From Taudactylus pleione (Eukaryota; Chordata; Amphibia; Anura; Myobatrachidae), in contig JAUIMM010000601.1 in the NCBI GenBank assembly GCA_031769625.1, positions 7,154,001 to 7,218,000 of the forward strand: a DNA stretch of 64,000 nt, in the 5' to 3' direction. How positions within the stretch are numbered: position 1 is the stretch's first letter; the number at the start of each line of letters is the position of its first letter. The position numbers were made by a program, and so were the translations under genes. The notes under the pieces are model-generated. The model saw nothing but the letters and a program-made list of their open reading frames with translations. It was not told the DNA's origin and searched no databases. Below are positions 26,101 to 40,500 of this stretch, piece after piece.

Positions 26101-29100
26101 ATTAAAACAAACTGTATGAAAGAACCACTTTATAAAAAGGAAAGCACAAGGATTAAAAACTTTCATCTTGGAGGTCCTAAACATTCCTCTGTTGTGGAAC
26201 CTTTCCTAAAATATTCACCAAGAACCTAATTTACAGACAAGGAGAAAACGTGTTCCACTGACTGCTAGAGATCAGTCCAATTGTAGGGGGGGTTTCACAA
26301 GTTATCAATTTACCTTTTGCATGGTTTCCAATTGGCTTTCTAGTGTGGTTATCTTTGCTTCAGCCTGTGTTCGAGAATCTCTTAACTCTTGCACTTCTTT
26401 CTGAGATGCTCGCTCTTCTAACTGTGCTGCCTGGGCTGCGGAGGTCTCAGCAACCAGCTGGAAGCAAAAGTCAAAAATTATAAAGTTTTTCTTAACAAAT
26501 AAATATTGCAAAGCAAAAACTAGTGTTTTAGATGCTAGAAACTTAGACCACCCATAAAGGAACAAAGCTAATTTAGAAAATTGAGTTTTTATAACAGCCA
26601 CACACCATATTCCATCCTCTTCATAAAAACTTTTATTGCAAAAAAATAAAAATAAAAAATGAAGTCACCAAAGTCATAAACATAGGGTGGATAAAACCCA
26701 CAAATACAAGGTAGTGTCTAGATCATTACAATATACAGAAGGAAATATAACAATTACTGCAACATATATAGTAAAGGTCCCAACTCTTAGGGCAAACAGT
26801 AATTACTGTAGTAAATAGGAGAATAATAAAGAGACTTGGCACAAGGTGAGGAGAAGAGGGGAAGGAGGAGAGAGGGGGACCACCCGAGAAGGAATCAGGT
26901 CAAGTATTGTGACTGATAGGTGGATCATCAACCACCATGGAGTAGGTCAAAGTAGAAGGAAGACTTTTTAAACAGGAGCAAAGTTTCCCAAATGGCGCTG
27001 AACTCTCTAAATTTAGTAGCTCCAGACAACATAAGGTCATCCATGGTCCTATAAAATTTTAGTCTAGAGAACCATTCTGCTATGGTGGGAGGAGCCATAG
27101 AGTGGCTGCACTATTTAATGTTTTTAAAGTTACTTCTTGTAGGGTGACAGGGCCAGTAATCTTGTTCTGGAGCCAGAAGGTAGGTTCCGAGCTAACCTCC
27201 TGCCCCACAATCTCTTTAGATAGAGAGATCACCGAACGCTAATAGCGTATGACAGTGGTCTGAAAGATCTTGTGCCATTATTTTGGATCTAGTCGAATAC
27301 CAAGATCTCTCTCCCAGTCGGATGTGAAGCGAGGTAAGGTGGAGAAAGCCTCTTCTATAAGTAGTTTGTAGCCTGTGGAGATAAAGTGCTGGGGAATTGG
27401 CAAAGATTCAAAAAAAGGGTAGAAGGCCTGCCATAATCAATTTACTTGTTAGTCAAGGTGCGTACACAGATTTTTGAACGATTTAACTATAACGACGTAG
27501 TTATTGTTAAATAGTTTATAAAATCGTTCATCTTTTTAAGGTGAACGATGAACTATAATCGTTCATGCGCATTCACGTTTGGACAGTCAGAATGGACGAT
27601 GAACTACAAACTATTTTCGTTCAGAAAATCGTTCATGTTGTACAGAATGAACTATGAACGATGTACATTCAATGTATGCATGATTAAAAAATCGATCGGC
27701 GTTCATGAAATTCGTTGATTAATTTAGTAACCAACGATTTTTATAAACTATTTTCGTTCACTTTTTCAAGGGAAAATCTGAACGAATATCGTTCACCAAA
27801 ATCGTTGGTTACTAACATCGTTGTGTGTGTATGCAGCTTCAGTGTTTAATGGTGAGGTACCTCCAGATCTCGGAGGCAGGCATATCACAAGTCACTTGAA
27901 GATGGCTAAAAAGAGGACATGCCAGAAGGTTACCAGCTGGTCGACTCATTCAACCCCAGCTTGCACCTGGAGGCGAAGGGAACAGTCCGGGAGGAAAGTC
28001 AGGATTGTAATAGAGAGGAGTCATAAGAGGGATTGATGAAGAGATACAGGTTATATTCCGTAAAGATCTACAGAGAGCCATAGTCGGGGCCACAGTGGGA
28101 TGAGCCATAAGAAGGGAGGGTAGGTAGCAATTCCGCCAGACTGAGGCATACAGGGAGCCCTTTATTTTTGATAGCTATCCACTGTCTGACTCTGGCCTGG
28201 ACTACTCCAATACCTTACTAAGACACCACTTTGTGGTAAGTGAAGTAGGGCAGCTGAAAACCACCTAAAATGTTTGCGTTGGAAGAGCACATCACGACAG
28301 AAACGTGGTCATCGCGCAAACCCAAACAAAGTCCCTTACCAGACCATGGATAGTGAGAAGCCAGATCCTAGGCTTGTGTATCTGGAACAAGTACAGTATT
28401 CTAGGTAATATGTTCATTTCAATTAGATTTGCTATACCCAACCACGAGAACATGCCCTGGAGCTCACAAAGTCCTTTTTTAATGGAGGGGGAAGGAAGCT
28501 GTCTGTGTATAAATGGGACAGATTCCAGTTTAGCAATGTCCCCAATATTTAATGCTTGAAAAGTACCAAGAGAAACAAAAATACCACAGACCTTCTACTA
28601 CCAAGGGGAACCGTAAAGTTAACTGCTATATATTTGGAGTAATTTATTTTAAAATTTGAGAGGGAACCAAATTCACAGAATTCATGTACTGGATTGGGTA
28701 TAGACACAAACGGTTTAGTCATGAGGTCAACCGCAAATAAAGCCAGCTTGTATTCACAGCCACCCGCAGTTAGCCCAGATATCTCAGGGTTCATACGGAT
28801 TGCCCGGGTCTAAAGTCTCCATGCATAATACAGATGAGTGGGGCACATGGGTCAGCCCTGCTGAATGCCACTGGAAATAAGCACTGGGTGCCGACAGTGA
28901 ACCGCTGATCCTTATGCAGGCTGTAGGCATAGCATATAGTGGCATAATTCTATGTAAGGAGGTCAAATCTATCAAAAGCCTTCTCTGTGTCAGTTGATAT
29001 CAAGAGGGCTGGGGATTGCTCTGCCAGAGCAATACGCATCAAATTAATTACTTTGGTGGTGTTGTCTTGTGCCTCATGGCACGGGACAAAACCAACCTGG

Positions 29101-31506
29101 ACACAGTGTATTAACGCAGGATGGAGAGTCTTAAGCCTGTTCACAATGTGTTTGATAAATAATTTGATATCTGTATTAGGGAGCGACATCGGCCTGTAGC
29201 TGGAATAGAACTTCTACTTTTGGGTGTTTGAAGCAAGCAAAACAGACAATAAAGCAACTCCCTCATTAACTTATTCTTTTAAATCAAAAAGGTCACAGTG
29301 AGACTGGTACATACACCGACTTGCCTTGTTTGTTGCAAATAAAAATACTGTTAACGCTCTAAGGAAACCGGCTAATTCAGCAACAGAAAAGCATTGTACA
29401 TTAACACTTTGGGTAATTGATTTCTGCACTTTAAAAAATAAATTTTAGGTGGTACTTACCATTGAATCCTTTTCTCTGATTCATGCTGGGGGACACTAGA
29501 CCATGGGGTTCTAGATGGGACTGCAAGGAGCTGGCACTTAACTAAACCTGTAGCTATAACCCTAAGATCCTCCCTGCCGCAACCCCATCACGGCAGTACA
29601 ACTTCAAAAGTGCCTGGTAAGGAGAAGCAGTAACCCAGTGAAGCTGTTATAATCAAAAGAAAAACAGAACCGCAGGGACCAACTGCTCAAAACACACACC
29701 GCAACACGACTGAGCATGAGGAAGGGAACGCAGGGTACCACAGCATGAATCAGAGAAAAGGATTCAACAGTAAGTACCCAAAAAATAAAAGTTATGGTAT
29801 AACATACCTTAGTTAATTCTTTCTTTGAGGTCCACAGGAACTACCTTGGGGTATGTAGTTGGAGTGATCCATTGCACCAAACAGCTTACAGCTTTCAAGT
29901 TCCCAGTATGCATAGGACCTCCTCCCTAAATACCCCGTCCCCAGCCACAGACAGTTTGTAACCAAGCCTACCGGCAAGAGACGGAAAGTGGACAAGGAAG
30001 TACAATGTACACAAGAAGCTCTCAAAAAAGAAAGCAGGAATCTGTGATACAAAAAGAAAGGAACAGATCCCAACTGAGGGTGGGTGCTCTATGGAACCCT
30101 ATGGACCTTGAATAAAAAGTTAACTAAGGTATGTTATGGTATAACTCTTATTTTCTTCTTCAGGGTCCACAGGAACTACCTTGGGGACATCCTAAAGCAG
30201 TTCCCTGAAGGATGGGGACGCTCCTGAGCAGAGAGGAGGTCCGCCGCTCAAAGGAAGCATCATGGAAGGCAAAAAAATCAAATGCATAGAATTTGATAAA
30301 GGTATGGACCAAATGGCTTCCTTGCATAGCTGTTTAGCTGAGGCGCCATGTCTAAACGCTCACGATGGTCCCACAGAACGAGTAGAATGTGCTGTCACCT
30401 TGTTCGGGACAGGGAAATCAGCCTGTGTACAGACCTGAGAAATAGTCATATGCAGCCAGCGAGCTAAAGTCTGTTTGTTAGCAGGCCAGCCTCATTTGTG
30501 AAACCCATCTGATTTCCTGATGGAGTTGGTATGATCTACGTAGATACGCAGGGCTCGATCCACATCCAGGGAAGCTTCACCCTTAGAAAGGTCTGAAGAC
30601 TGAAAGGTTGGGACCACAATTTCCTAATTCATATGAAACAGGAATCCACCTTTGGAAGGTAATCCGCTCTAGTACGTAAGAGCTCTATTTTGATGAAAAA
30701 TCAAATATGGGGAGTGACATGACAGTGCTGCCAAATCAAAAACTCGTTGCCCTAAGCATCGTCTGGATCACAGAAGTAGAAAAACCTTTGGCCCTTAAGA
30801 CGGAAAACTCAAGAGCCATGCCATCAAAGCCAGCCGAGGCAGATCCGGATATAGGCAGGGACCCTGCACTAGTAAATCCAGTCGTAGAGGCAGTGGAAGT
30901 GGACTGTCTATGGATAGACAAGTCAGATCGGTGAAAAAAATGTATCCTGGGCAAAGCAGAAGCTATTAGTATCATCCTGCCGTCTTCCTGCTTGAACTTT
31001 CTGACGACCCTTGGGAGGAGGGAGATTGGCGGAAATAGGTATGCCAACCTGAAGACCCACCTCACCGCCAGAGCGTCCAAAAAAGGCGGCTGAGAGGTCC
31101 CTTGTTCTGGACCCACACCTGGGGACCTTGTGGTTGTGACATGACGCCATGAGGTCTACGTCCGGTAGTCACCACTTGTTCACCAGGAGTTGAAAGACGT
31201 CCGGATGATGAGCCCATTCTCCGGCGTGTGTGTCCTGACTACGTAGGAAGTCCACTTCGCAGTTGAGGACTCCTGGAAAGAATATTGCTGGCATTCTGCC
31301 CACCGCAGAATGTTCGCCACTTCCTTCATGGCTGCCGGACATCGTGTGCCTCCCTGATGGATATATATATATTCAAATGGACTCTATATCCTACCAATAC
31401 CCCTGTGGGGCTGGTCAGTTGATTTAGAGTGCTATATACCTGACCCAGGGAAGAGGCAAGACCAAATCTCTGACACAGCAGTGCACCAAAAGCGGACTGA
31501 GCGTCT

Positions 31507-31557
<51 letters not shown>

Positions 31558-34500
31558 GGTGGTCAGAAGTAGCAAACCAGACACGGGAATCCTCACCGGA
31601 AGTTGCGCCCACTCCCCTAAACTGCAATCTTGACAGTATGGGTACGCTGGCCTCACAGTAGCAGATGCTTACTAGTGCGCTCTAGTGCGTCTACTACCCG
31701 TCCCCAGTGACAGATAATATGGCCCGGGCCGCCTTAGTGAGCACTTGCAGACGAGTCCTTCACCCGCAGCAGCCTCCAATGCATCTCCTACACCAGAGAC
31801 CTGGACTGCAGCGCACAATTCCTCGCAACAAGGAATTGCCTTACCATCTCAGTGAATCCGATCGCAGTCCTCACCTCAGTGAAGCTGCTAGCTAAGCTAC
31901 GCTGTGGTCCGCCAAAATCCCCAGGGCGTATAGCGATACTGGCGTTTCGGCATAGTCTGTGGTAGAAGGAGTCGCAGTATGTGAGTCATATTCGGCGCCT
32001 AGGACCACTAAACTCATGTTTCCAAAACAAAGTTAAATCAAAAAGAAAAAGCCTGGGACTGCCTAAGCAGTCCCGCTGTTATAACCGGTGTTTTTGAATA
32101 CTTGCCACGCACCAAACAAAAAAAACAATGCCTGTGGCTGGGGTATATAGGGAGGAGGCCCTATGCATGCTGGGAGCTTGAAAGCTGTAAGCTGTTTGGT
32201 GCAATGGATCACTCCAACTACATACCCCAAGGTAGTTCCTGTGGACCCTATGGACCCTGAAGAAATCCTTTTCTCTTTCATCAATGCTGGTGGACACTGG
32301 ACCATGGAACGTCCAACAGCGGCCCCCAGCGGACGGAACGCTCAGGCTGCATGAGAGAACTGTATGCCCAAAGTGGGCGTCAGAGGCAAAAATATGAAAC
32401 TTGTAAAGAACGTGTGGACAGTGGATCAGGTAGCTGCGCAGCAGACCTGTTCAGTCAAGGCCCCGTGACGCGCCGCCCAGGAGGTCGCCACCGCTTGAGT
32501 AGAATAAGCAGACACCCAGGCAGGTGCCATTTGCCTCGCATTAGAATAGGCCCGAGAGATGACTGAGCAGTTCGAATGTGCGATGGTCTGCTTCGTAGCC
32601 GGCCAGCCACGTTTCTGAAAGTCGTAGAGAACCAGTAGGTAATCTGTCCGACAGAGGGCAGAAATTCGGTCCAAGTATATCCGCAGGGCCTGGACGACGT
32701 CCAACAGAGCCAGTTCTCTGATGGGGAAAAACACGTGAAAAAATTTTATGGATCAAGAGGAAAGCCAAATCAACCTTCGGCTGCAACGAGGGAACTGTTC
32801 GGAGGACATCCCGATCGTTGTAAAATATGAGGAACGGCGGTTTGCAAGACAAGATCCAAACTCCGAGACCTGCCGAACTGAGCCAAAGGCCATGAGGAAA
32901 ACAGCCCAATCCAAGGACTCAAAGGGAGCATGCTTAAGAGTGGAGAGGACCAAGGCAAGATCCCACAGATCCACCAGTGGCTGAAACGAAGGTTCAACCG
33001 GCAACAACCCTTGCAAAAAGGTCCGAACCTCTAAGGGCCAGACGCCGCTGTAAATAAACAGACAGAGCTGAATCTGTACTTTCAAGCCGGCTTCCCGACC
33101 TACCTGAAGGAAAACTAAACCGCGGAAGGTAAAACAGGGATGTGTGAACCTCACGCCGTTCACACCACAAGATGTAGATCTTCCAGACCCTGCGATAGTT
33201 GCGCGACGACACTGGTTTCCGAGCCAGCAACATTGTAAGGATAACTGAAGGGGAAAACCCCTTAGCATTTAAGAGCTCAGTTTCAAAAGCCAGGCTGTTC
33301 AAGCCAATCGAGAAAGGTCCTCGTGCCGAAACGGACCCTACAGGAGCAATGTACCACGACCTGCCACTTACCAGTTTGGAGCCACAAGGCTCACCGGAAC
33401 CTGTTGCTCCCTGATCCACTGGAGCACCCGAGGTAACACGGGAATCTAGGGAAAAAGAAATGCCAGATGTAAGCTCCACAGAACGGCCATGGCATCCACT
33501 GTGAAGGCCAGTGGGTCCCTGGACCTCGCACAAAATCGGGGGAACCTTGCAGTCATGCCAAGACGCCATCAGGTCCACCTCCGGAAAACCCCACTTCTGT
33601 ACCAACTGCTGGAAGACCTCCGGATGGAGAGACCAATCCCCCGGCAGGAAGGTGGTCCTGCTTAGGAAGTCCGCCTCCCAAATTCCAACACCTGTTATGA
33701 ACACTGCCGAGAGTGTCGGAACAAGGCCTCCACCCAATCTAGAATGCAGGCTGCCTCTGCTATTGCTGCCACGCTGATGGTTCACATACACCACTGCCGT
33801 GGCATTGTCCGACTGGATCTGCACTGGCTGCCTGGCCAGGATGGACTGGGCTCCCAACAGAGCCAGATAGATTGCATGGAGCTCCAGCACATTGATCAGT
33901 AGGACAGTTTCAGATGACTACCAAAGACCCTAAAGGCGAAGACTCGACGTCACAATGCCCCAACTGATGAGACTTGCGTCTGTGGTCACAATGACCCAGC
34001 TTGGAGTGACCAATGAGCGATCTCGAAGCAGCTGATAAGAAACCAGCCACGGGATTGCAGAGTGCTGTCCGACAGAACCAGAAGCTGAGATGAGAGGTCC
34101 TCTGTGCGTCCCAACTAATTGCGGAGAATTTCCCACTGGAAGTCCCGCTAGTGGAAGCGGGCGTACTGGATGTTCTCGAAAGGTGGAGGCCATTGTACCC
34201 AACAGCTACACGCACAGCCAGATGGACAGGCGAGCCACAGGCAGCACAGTCATGACCAAAATCTGGAGAGCTCGGGTTTTGGGCTCAAGCACGAAGACTC
34301 AGAGGGAAGTATCAAAGATCACTCCCAGGAACATCAGGCGTCAGGTGAGACTTCTCGAAGGTCAGTATCCAACCGTGATTTTGAAACACCTGCACCGTGC
34401 AGTCCAGATGGGCCTGCAACTGAGAAGCCGAACGTGCTTTTCCTAGCAGATCATCCAAATAGGTAACGACCGTTATCCTGCCCTTGTGCAGCAGGCTTGC

Positions 34501-37500
34501 CATCGGCACCATGATCTTCGTGAAGACTCATGGGGCTGTAGTCAAACTGAATGGCAGTGCCTGGAACTGAAAATGTGCCGGTAAGACTGAACCGGAGAAG
34601 AGAGTGATGATTTGCCCAAACAGGAACGTGTAGGTACGCCAAAAATTTGTTGGCTGACATTCCCTGGACCACCAATTGGAGAGATTCCATGTGAAAACAG
34701 TCCACCACCCACAGTCTAGCGTTCAAAGACCGTAGATTGAAGATCAGGTGATAGTTGCCGTTGGGCTTTTGAACAAGGAACAGGTTGTAGTAGAATCCCC
34801 ATTTCCTCTCCGTCTTCGGAACAATAATGCCTTTCCGATCGAGAATAGATAGCCGCCCTCTTCTGTGACCCGGGGAAGAGCAGACGCGTAAAAATGTTGC
34901 GGTCCCGAGGGGTCATCGACCGCATTGGCCATAGACGCCACCTACCTATCCCTGAACTGGAGGAGGCAGCCGCCTACCCCTGACTGGACGGGGTGGGCAG
35001 AGACCCCGTCAGGCGCTAGGCTTTTCAATAGCCTTGGCTTCAGAGTGCCTGTAGGTACCAAAAAACCTGCCCTGAGGAGCTGAATCCCTGCTGGGGAAAA
35101 ACTGGCCCGGGCAGACTGACCTCTACCAGATGCTCCCCCTCAAAAGGAGGAGTGAAAAGCATAAAAGTGTTCCCCACTGTTTTGGGGCCACTACGGGCAG
35201 GAAAGTGCTATTCCCCCAATAGGCTTGGGCAATGATGGTGTCCAACTCAATGCAAAACAGAACCCACCCCCTGCCAAAGATGAGAGATCCTAAAGAACGC
35301 TTGGATTCAGCATTATCATTCCAGGCAGGGAACCTGAGCGCCCTCCGAGCCAAGACATACGTAGCCGAAACCGTGGAGGCCATCTAAGCGCCATCCTGGA
35401 TGGCCTCACACACATTCAGCTGCCCCGCGAAGCGGAGCAAATCCAGTAAAGCATCTCTGAACAAGTCACCCTGAAGTCCAGTGACCAGTTTGTCACGCTA
35501 GCAAAGGGTGAATAATGACCCCAGAGCCAATAAAAATGGACTTAAGGCAACCTTCCAATTTCTTATCCAGCGGATCCTTGAAGGATGCGAACCCTAAACT
35601 GGAAGCGCAGTGTGTTTAGCCAAACACGCCACTGCCGCATCAACCTTGGAAGGTTGTTCCCACTTGGTGACATGGTCTGGCGGAATCGGGTAAAGGGACG
35701 CAAACTTGTGAGGGATGGAGAACTTACCTGGCGCCTTCCTCAACGAGATTCGAGGAAGCAGAGAAAGTAACAATCCTCTTGCGCCTTCGCTTGAACGGTC
35801 CCACCGCTTCTGCTTGGGTATCCAAGTCCACGCAGTCCAGAGTGTTGTACTGCCATAATGAGGTCCTCCACACCCGGACCCAAAAAGGGCTCCGGACCCT
35901 CCTCCCCAGGGATAACCTGCTCCTCCGGAAGTTCCCCCTCCTCCTCGAAATCTGAAACGTCTAACAACCCCTGGAAGAAGGAAGACTCTTATGCGCCCGC
36001 TTAGGATCTTTAAAGAACCGTTCTATATAAAAGATCAGGGCTCCGAGTGGGGGACCTAACTGGCCGCACCCGGTGACCCAGCCACCTGCATGGCAAAGAC
36101 AGGCGCGGCAGCCACTTTAGCCTCCTGCTGAAGCATCATAAGCTTCTCCAAGTCGGAGAGCGAACGACCCATAGCCAATGCTGGCTCGTCTGGGGCGGAC
36201 GTGGCGCCTCCTGCGCGCAACAAAGCCCCACCTGATAGTCCACGCACAGCGCCTTGGAGTCCAACTGTCCTCATGGCAATTTCACAACACTGGGCACACG
36301 TAAAGAAAATACAGCCATAGTAGTAGTGCTTTTAACAGACTTTGATTTGTCGGTTATAGCTGCCATGTGGTTCCGCAAAACCGTGGACGTAGGTAGACAG
36401 TAAAGCAAAAATAAAAAAAACACAGGTCACTGACAACTGCAGAACTCCCAGAAAGGCAGTGACAAAATGCAAATACTTAGCTTTCCATGGAGGCTAAACC
36501 CAGCAGAGGAGAGGAGCTTGTGGCTGCTTTCACCCTTCTCCTGTAGAGTTCATGCGATGACTACTTCAGATCAGCTTTCTACACAGTTAGGAACTGGTCC
36601 ATCTGCTGCTGCGCAGCGGGGGGAGACCATCGCTGATAGCAGGGGGAGGAGCCTATGCGCTGACAATACAGCCCCCGTGTGCCAAGTGTTCCTCCCCCCT
36701 TCAGGGAAAACACTTGGTATGCCCTGCAGATGGGCGGTTTGTGTCAGGCACTCTCCCGGGAGCCGCCCCTCAGACAGCCTGGCAAGATGGCGCCGCCATC
36801 TGGGACAGCGTTCACTCCCTGTGCCCTCTACCAGGGTGCAGGTGCGCACTGTCCCCGGGCCCAAGCGATCTGATGAGACCAGAGCGCTATGGGGGGTGCT
36901 GCCGGTCAGCGCACCCCCTCCCCAGCCGCGGCTCCCGGCAAGACGCTGCTCTCGCAGCCGCTGCACTGCAGCAACCTAGCTAAAACAGAGAATAAAAACT
37001 TACAAGCCCTAGTTACAAAAGGGCTGCAGACACTTTAACACTAAGCTCCTACTATCTGCAACCCCATCACGGCAGTGAGGTTTAAGTTACAGGTTTAGTT
37101 AAGTGCCAGCTCCTTGCAGTCCCATCTATAACCCCATGGTCCAGTGTCTCCCAGCAATGATGAAAGAGAAATACCATAGGCAACACCCAGTCACACAACA
37201 ATGTGAGCATATATAAAGCAATTTGTGCACTCACTACAAAGAAAAAGTCATCTGGTTCTACCTTTAAAAGACAATTTGGCAACTTTAACAGCGTTGTACT
37301 CACTTTATCATGCTGAATCTTTAGCTCTTCATACTGAGTTTTGTATCTCCTTCCAATTTTTTTAACCTGAGTGATTGTTTTGATTTTCTCTTGTATATCT
37401 GCAACTTTGGCATCAAGCTCTTTCTGGAGATTTTCCTTTTCAGTCTTCAGCTTTCCAGCTTCTTCTTTCGCACTCTGACATTGACTTTGACTTGTATTCT

Positions 37501-40500
37501 GGGCTGCATTTAATCTGTCAAAACAATTAAAACAACTCAGATACAAATCTTCAATGTTATTATGCAGGCAGTACTAAAGTACAAAGGACTTCTATCAATA
37601 TGAAGCCAAGGCATGAGCAAAAAGAATAACCTGTGAAACATTTAACTTTTATTTGCCTGAAAAGACAATGATGAGCACTTAGTGTATTGAACTGCATGGT
37701 AGTGACAACATTAGACTCTGCAAACAGTGGGAAACAGCATTTACTGTGGATTAATAACGCACAGCATAAGGGTGTCATCATTCGGAAGGTGGTGGTAAAT
37801 GGGACAAATTAAAGATAAGTATTAATGGAAGGGAGGTGTGTACAGGAGGGAAAAGTAGATTTACCTTGATAACGCCTTTTCTTCGAGATCCATAGGGTAT
37901 ACCATGGGGTAATGTGGTTGGAGAGATCCAGGCACCAAATAGTTAAAGCTTTCAGCTCCCAGGATGCCTCGGGCCCTTAACCATATATACCCCACCCCCA
38001 GGCCTGCAGTTTATAAACAAGCCTCAAGGCAAGAGAAGGAAAGAGGAGAAGGAAGAACAATCATACACCAGAAACACTCACACAAGATGAGGGAATCCGT
38101 GACCAAAAGAAAAGAAAATGTACCCAATGCAGCCAGGTGCGTCAGGGTGGGTGCCCTGTGGACCCTATGGACCTCAAAGAAATGAGTTATCAAGATAAGT
38201 CTACCATTAATCTGCATACACACGGAACAACTTGAACAATCATAGATAGCGTTGATAGATTTCCCTCCAACTATCTGTAGTGCAGGTCAAACGATTTTAG
38301 ATATCTATTATGGATATCTATGATAGATATTTCAGTGAAGTCATCTTTTTACAGGCAAATCTTTACAAAATCGTCCAAATTGGTCTGCATGCATGAAAGA
38401 CCACAGATATCGTTATCGTTCATGCAGGAACGCGCATCGTTTGTCGTTGTCAGGTTGGGGACTGCAAAAAATTGAACGATATTGTTCAAAGTCATACAGT
38501 GTGTACGCAAATTAACTAATTTTCTTCTTCAGGGTCCACAGGATGTCCTAAAGCAGTTCCTTTAAGGGTGGGGGATGCTCCTGAGCAGAAAGGAGAACTC
38601 GTCGCCCAAAGGAAGCATCCTGAGACGCAAAAGTATCAAAGGCGTATAAAAGTGCCAGGGGCTAGCACAGTCGGCAACCCTCCTGATTACATTACAATTG
38701 ATATGTCTAAAAGTAAAGGCAATGTGGCAACCTTCACAAATGACAAAATGTGAAGTATAAGAAAAACCTTCACACACCTGCAACAGAGGGATGAGGAGAA
38801 AGACAGTGATTGCCACACGCGATTTCCCGTAAACGAGGAATCGCCTTACCCGACCTCTCTGTGCGTCCGGTTGCAGTCCGGGTCGCAACATTGCTGTTAG
38901 CAAGCTCAGCCGAGAGCCGCCGGAATCACCAGCTCTGTTACTGATGTTGCGGCCCTGCGGAGGTAGATGGAGTCGCAGTACATGCACCTTAATTCAGATG
39001 CTCTGTACTGCCAAACCAAAAAATAAAACAAAATAAAAGCTTAGGACTGCCTGAGCAGTCCCTTGTTACAAAGGTGCGTCTGAATCCTGCCGCACCAAAT
39101 GAACAACTGAAGGCTTGTGGCTGGGGGTGTGGTATATATGGAGTAGGAACAGAGGCAACCTGAGAGCTGAAAGCTTTAACTGTTTGGTGCCTGGATCTCT
39201 CCAACCACATTACCCATGGTATCATTGTGGATCCCTATGGACCCTGAAGAAGAAAGTACATATTCCAAGTCCCCTAGCAAGGGTGGCTTGGTTTTAAACC
39301 CCCCAAAAGACTGAGGGCTACTTTCAACTAACAAATCCTACCTTTATTGATAATCTCATTCTATGAAAAGGAAGAAATGACCATTACATAGTCTTCGACT
39401 CACACAGAAAATAAAAGTTGCAACCTAATGCCACGTGTCCACTAGACGATATTTTGAACGACTGAACGATAACTATATTGTTAAGTCGTTCACTATATTG
39501 TCCAGTGGATATGCCGTCAACAACCAGCGATGCGCGCTCCCGCTGATCGTTGACTACGTCGCTCATCGCCAAAACCTGCTGTCCAACCTGACGATATCGC
39601 CCGGTTGTGTAGGTTCAGGGATGAGAGAGGGAGCAGACACTGAACGATATCGTTAACGGCATACAAGTAAAAAAAAAAAAAACAAATTATGGTACAACAT
39701 ACCTTTGATAATTATTTTTCTTCGAGGTCCATAAGGAATTACCTTGGGTATGTATTGGATAGCATCAAATGCAAACAGCAAAGCCTTGGAGCTCCCAGTA
39801 TGCACTGGTCCTCCTCCCTATATTCCCCGCCCCCAGACACATGCATTCAGTTCGTAACCAAGCCTTGCGGAAAGAGATGGAGAGTGGAGAAGGAAGTGTC
39901 ATGTACACAGGAAACGCTCAACAAGCGAAGAGGAAATCTGTGACAAAAAAGCTTAGGAACAGATACCCATCTGAGGCCAAGTGCGTAAGGGTGGGTGCCC
40001 TGTGGATGTCGAAGAAAAAGAATCAAAAGGTATGTTATACCACAATTCTGTATTTCTTCTGGTTCCATAGGGTCCACAGGACTTACCTTGGGACGTCCTA
40101 AAGCAGTTCCCATAAGGGTGGGGACGCTAATGCACAAACAGGAGAATCCGCCGCCCAAAGGATGCATCCTGGGAGGCATACATATCAAAAGCATAAATTT
40201 GATAACATTTTAACAGAAGACCAAGTGGTTGCCTTGAGGAGCCATTCAGCAAAGACAGAGTGAAATGTGCTGTCCCCTTGTTTGTAACAGGGAGACATGC
40301 CTGTGAAATGGCCGTACAGAGCCAGTGAGCCAAAGTCTATGTTCACTGGCCAACCTCTTCTGTGAAAACCATACAACACAAGGAGAGAATCTGATTCCCT
40401 GATGGAGCTGGTATGCTCCCCGTAAATACGAAGAGCTTTAACTACATCCAGGGAAGCTTCACCTGTAGACAGGTCTGAAGACCGAAACCTCAATTAACTC

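Larger units (their letters stand above)
26625..29200 (-). mobile_element. L1/Tx1-like LINE, 5'-truncated
   Basis: Minus-strand RT frames occupy 29189-28549, and the 3' UTR continues to an AATAAA-rich end near 26625. The 5' part of RT and all upstream domains are missing, ending at about 29200. A MITE is nested at 27455-27841. The element lies in the sense direction of TPR. Confidence 0.85.
29445..37165 (-). mobile_element. DIRS retrotransposon D5 (family B), split by D6
   Basis: On the minus strand it starts near 37165 (TTTCATCATTGCTGGGAG) with a 5' terminal repeat, then gag (36366 to about 34950), RT (34941-34312), RNase H (34200-33300) and recombinase (33268-32426). The internal complementary region follows at about 32340-32266, then DIRS D6 (29790-32265), then the 3' terminal repeat at 29790-29445. 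Without D6 it is about 5.2 kb. All ORFs carry stops or frameshifts. Confidence 0.85.

Noticed and set aside
25960..26280. Plus-strand frame with peptides such as [17 protein letters not shown]
   Set aside because: Three stops in 107 codons is close to chance, and I could not assign it to any family.
31326..31656. Minus-strand Cys-Val repeat ORFs
   Set aside because: Translation of the CA microsatellite at 31509-31556.
33511..33777. Plus-strand ORFs within DIRS copies (also 19151-19555, 34090-34446, 63040-63603)
   Set aside because: They are antisense shadows of GC-rich DIRS coding regions; the minus-strand frames carry the recognisable domains.
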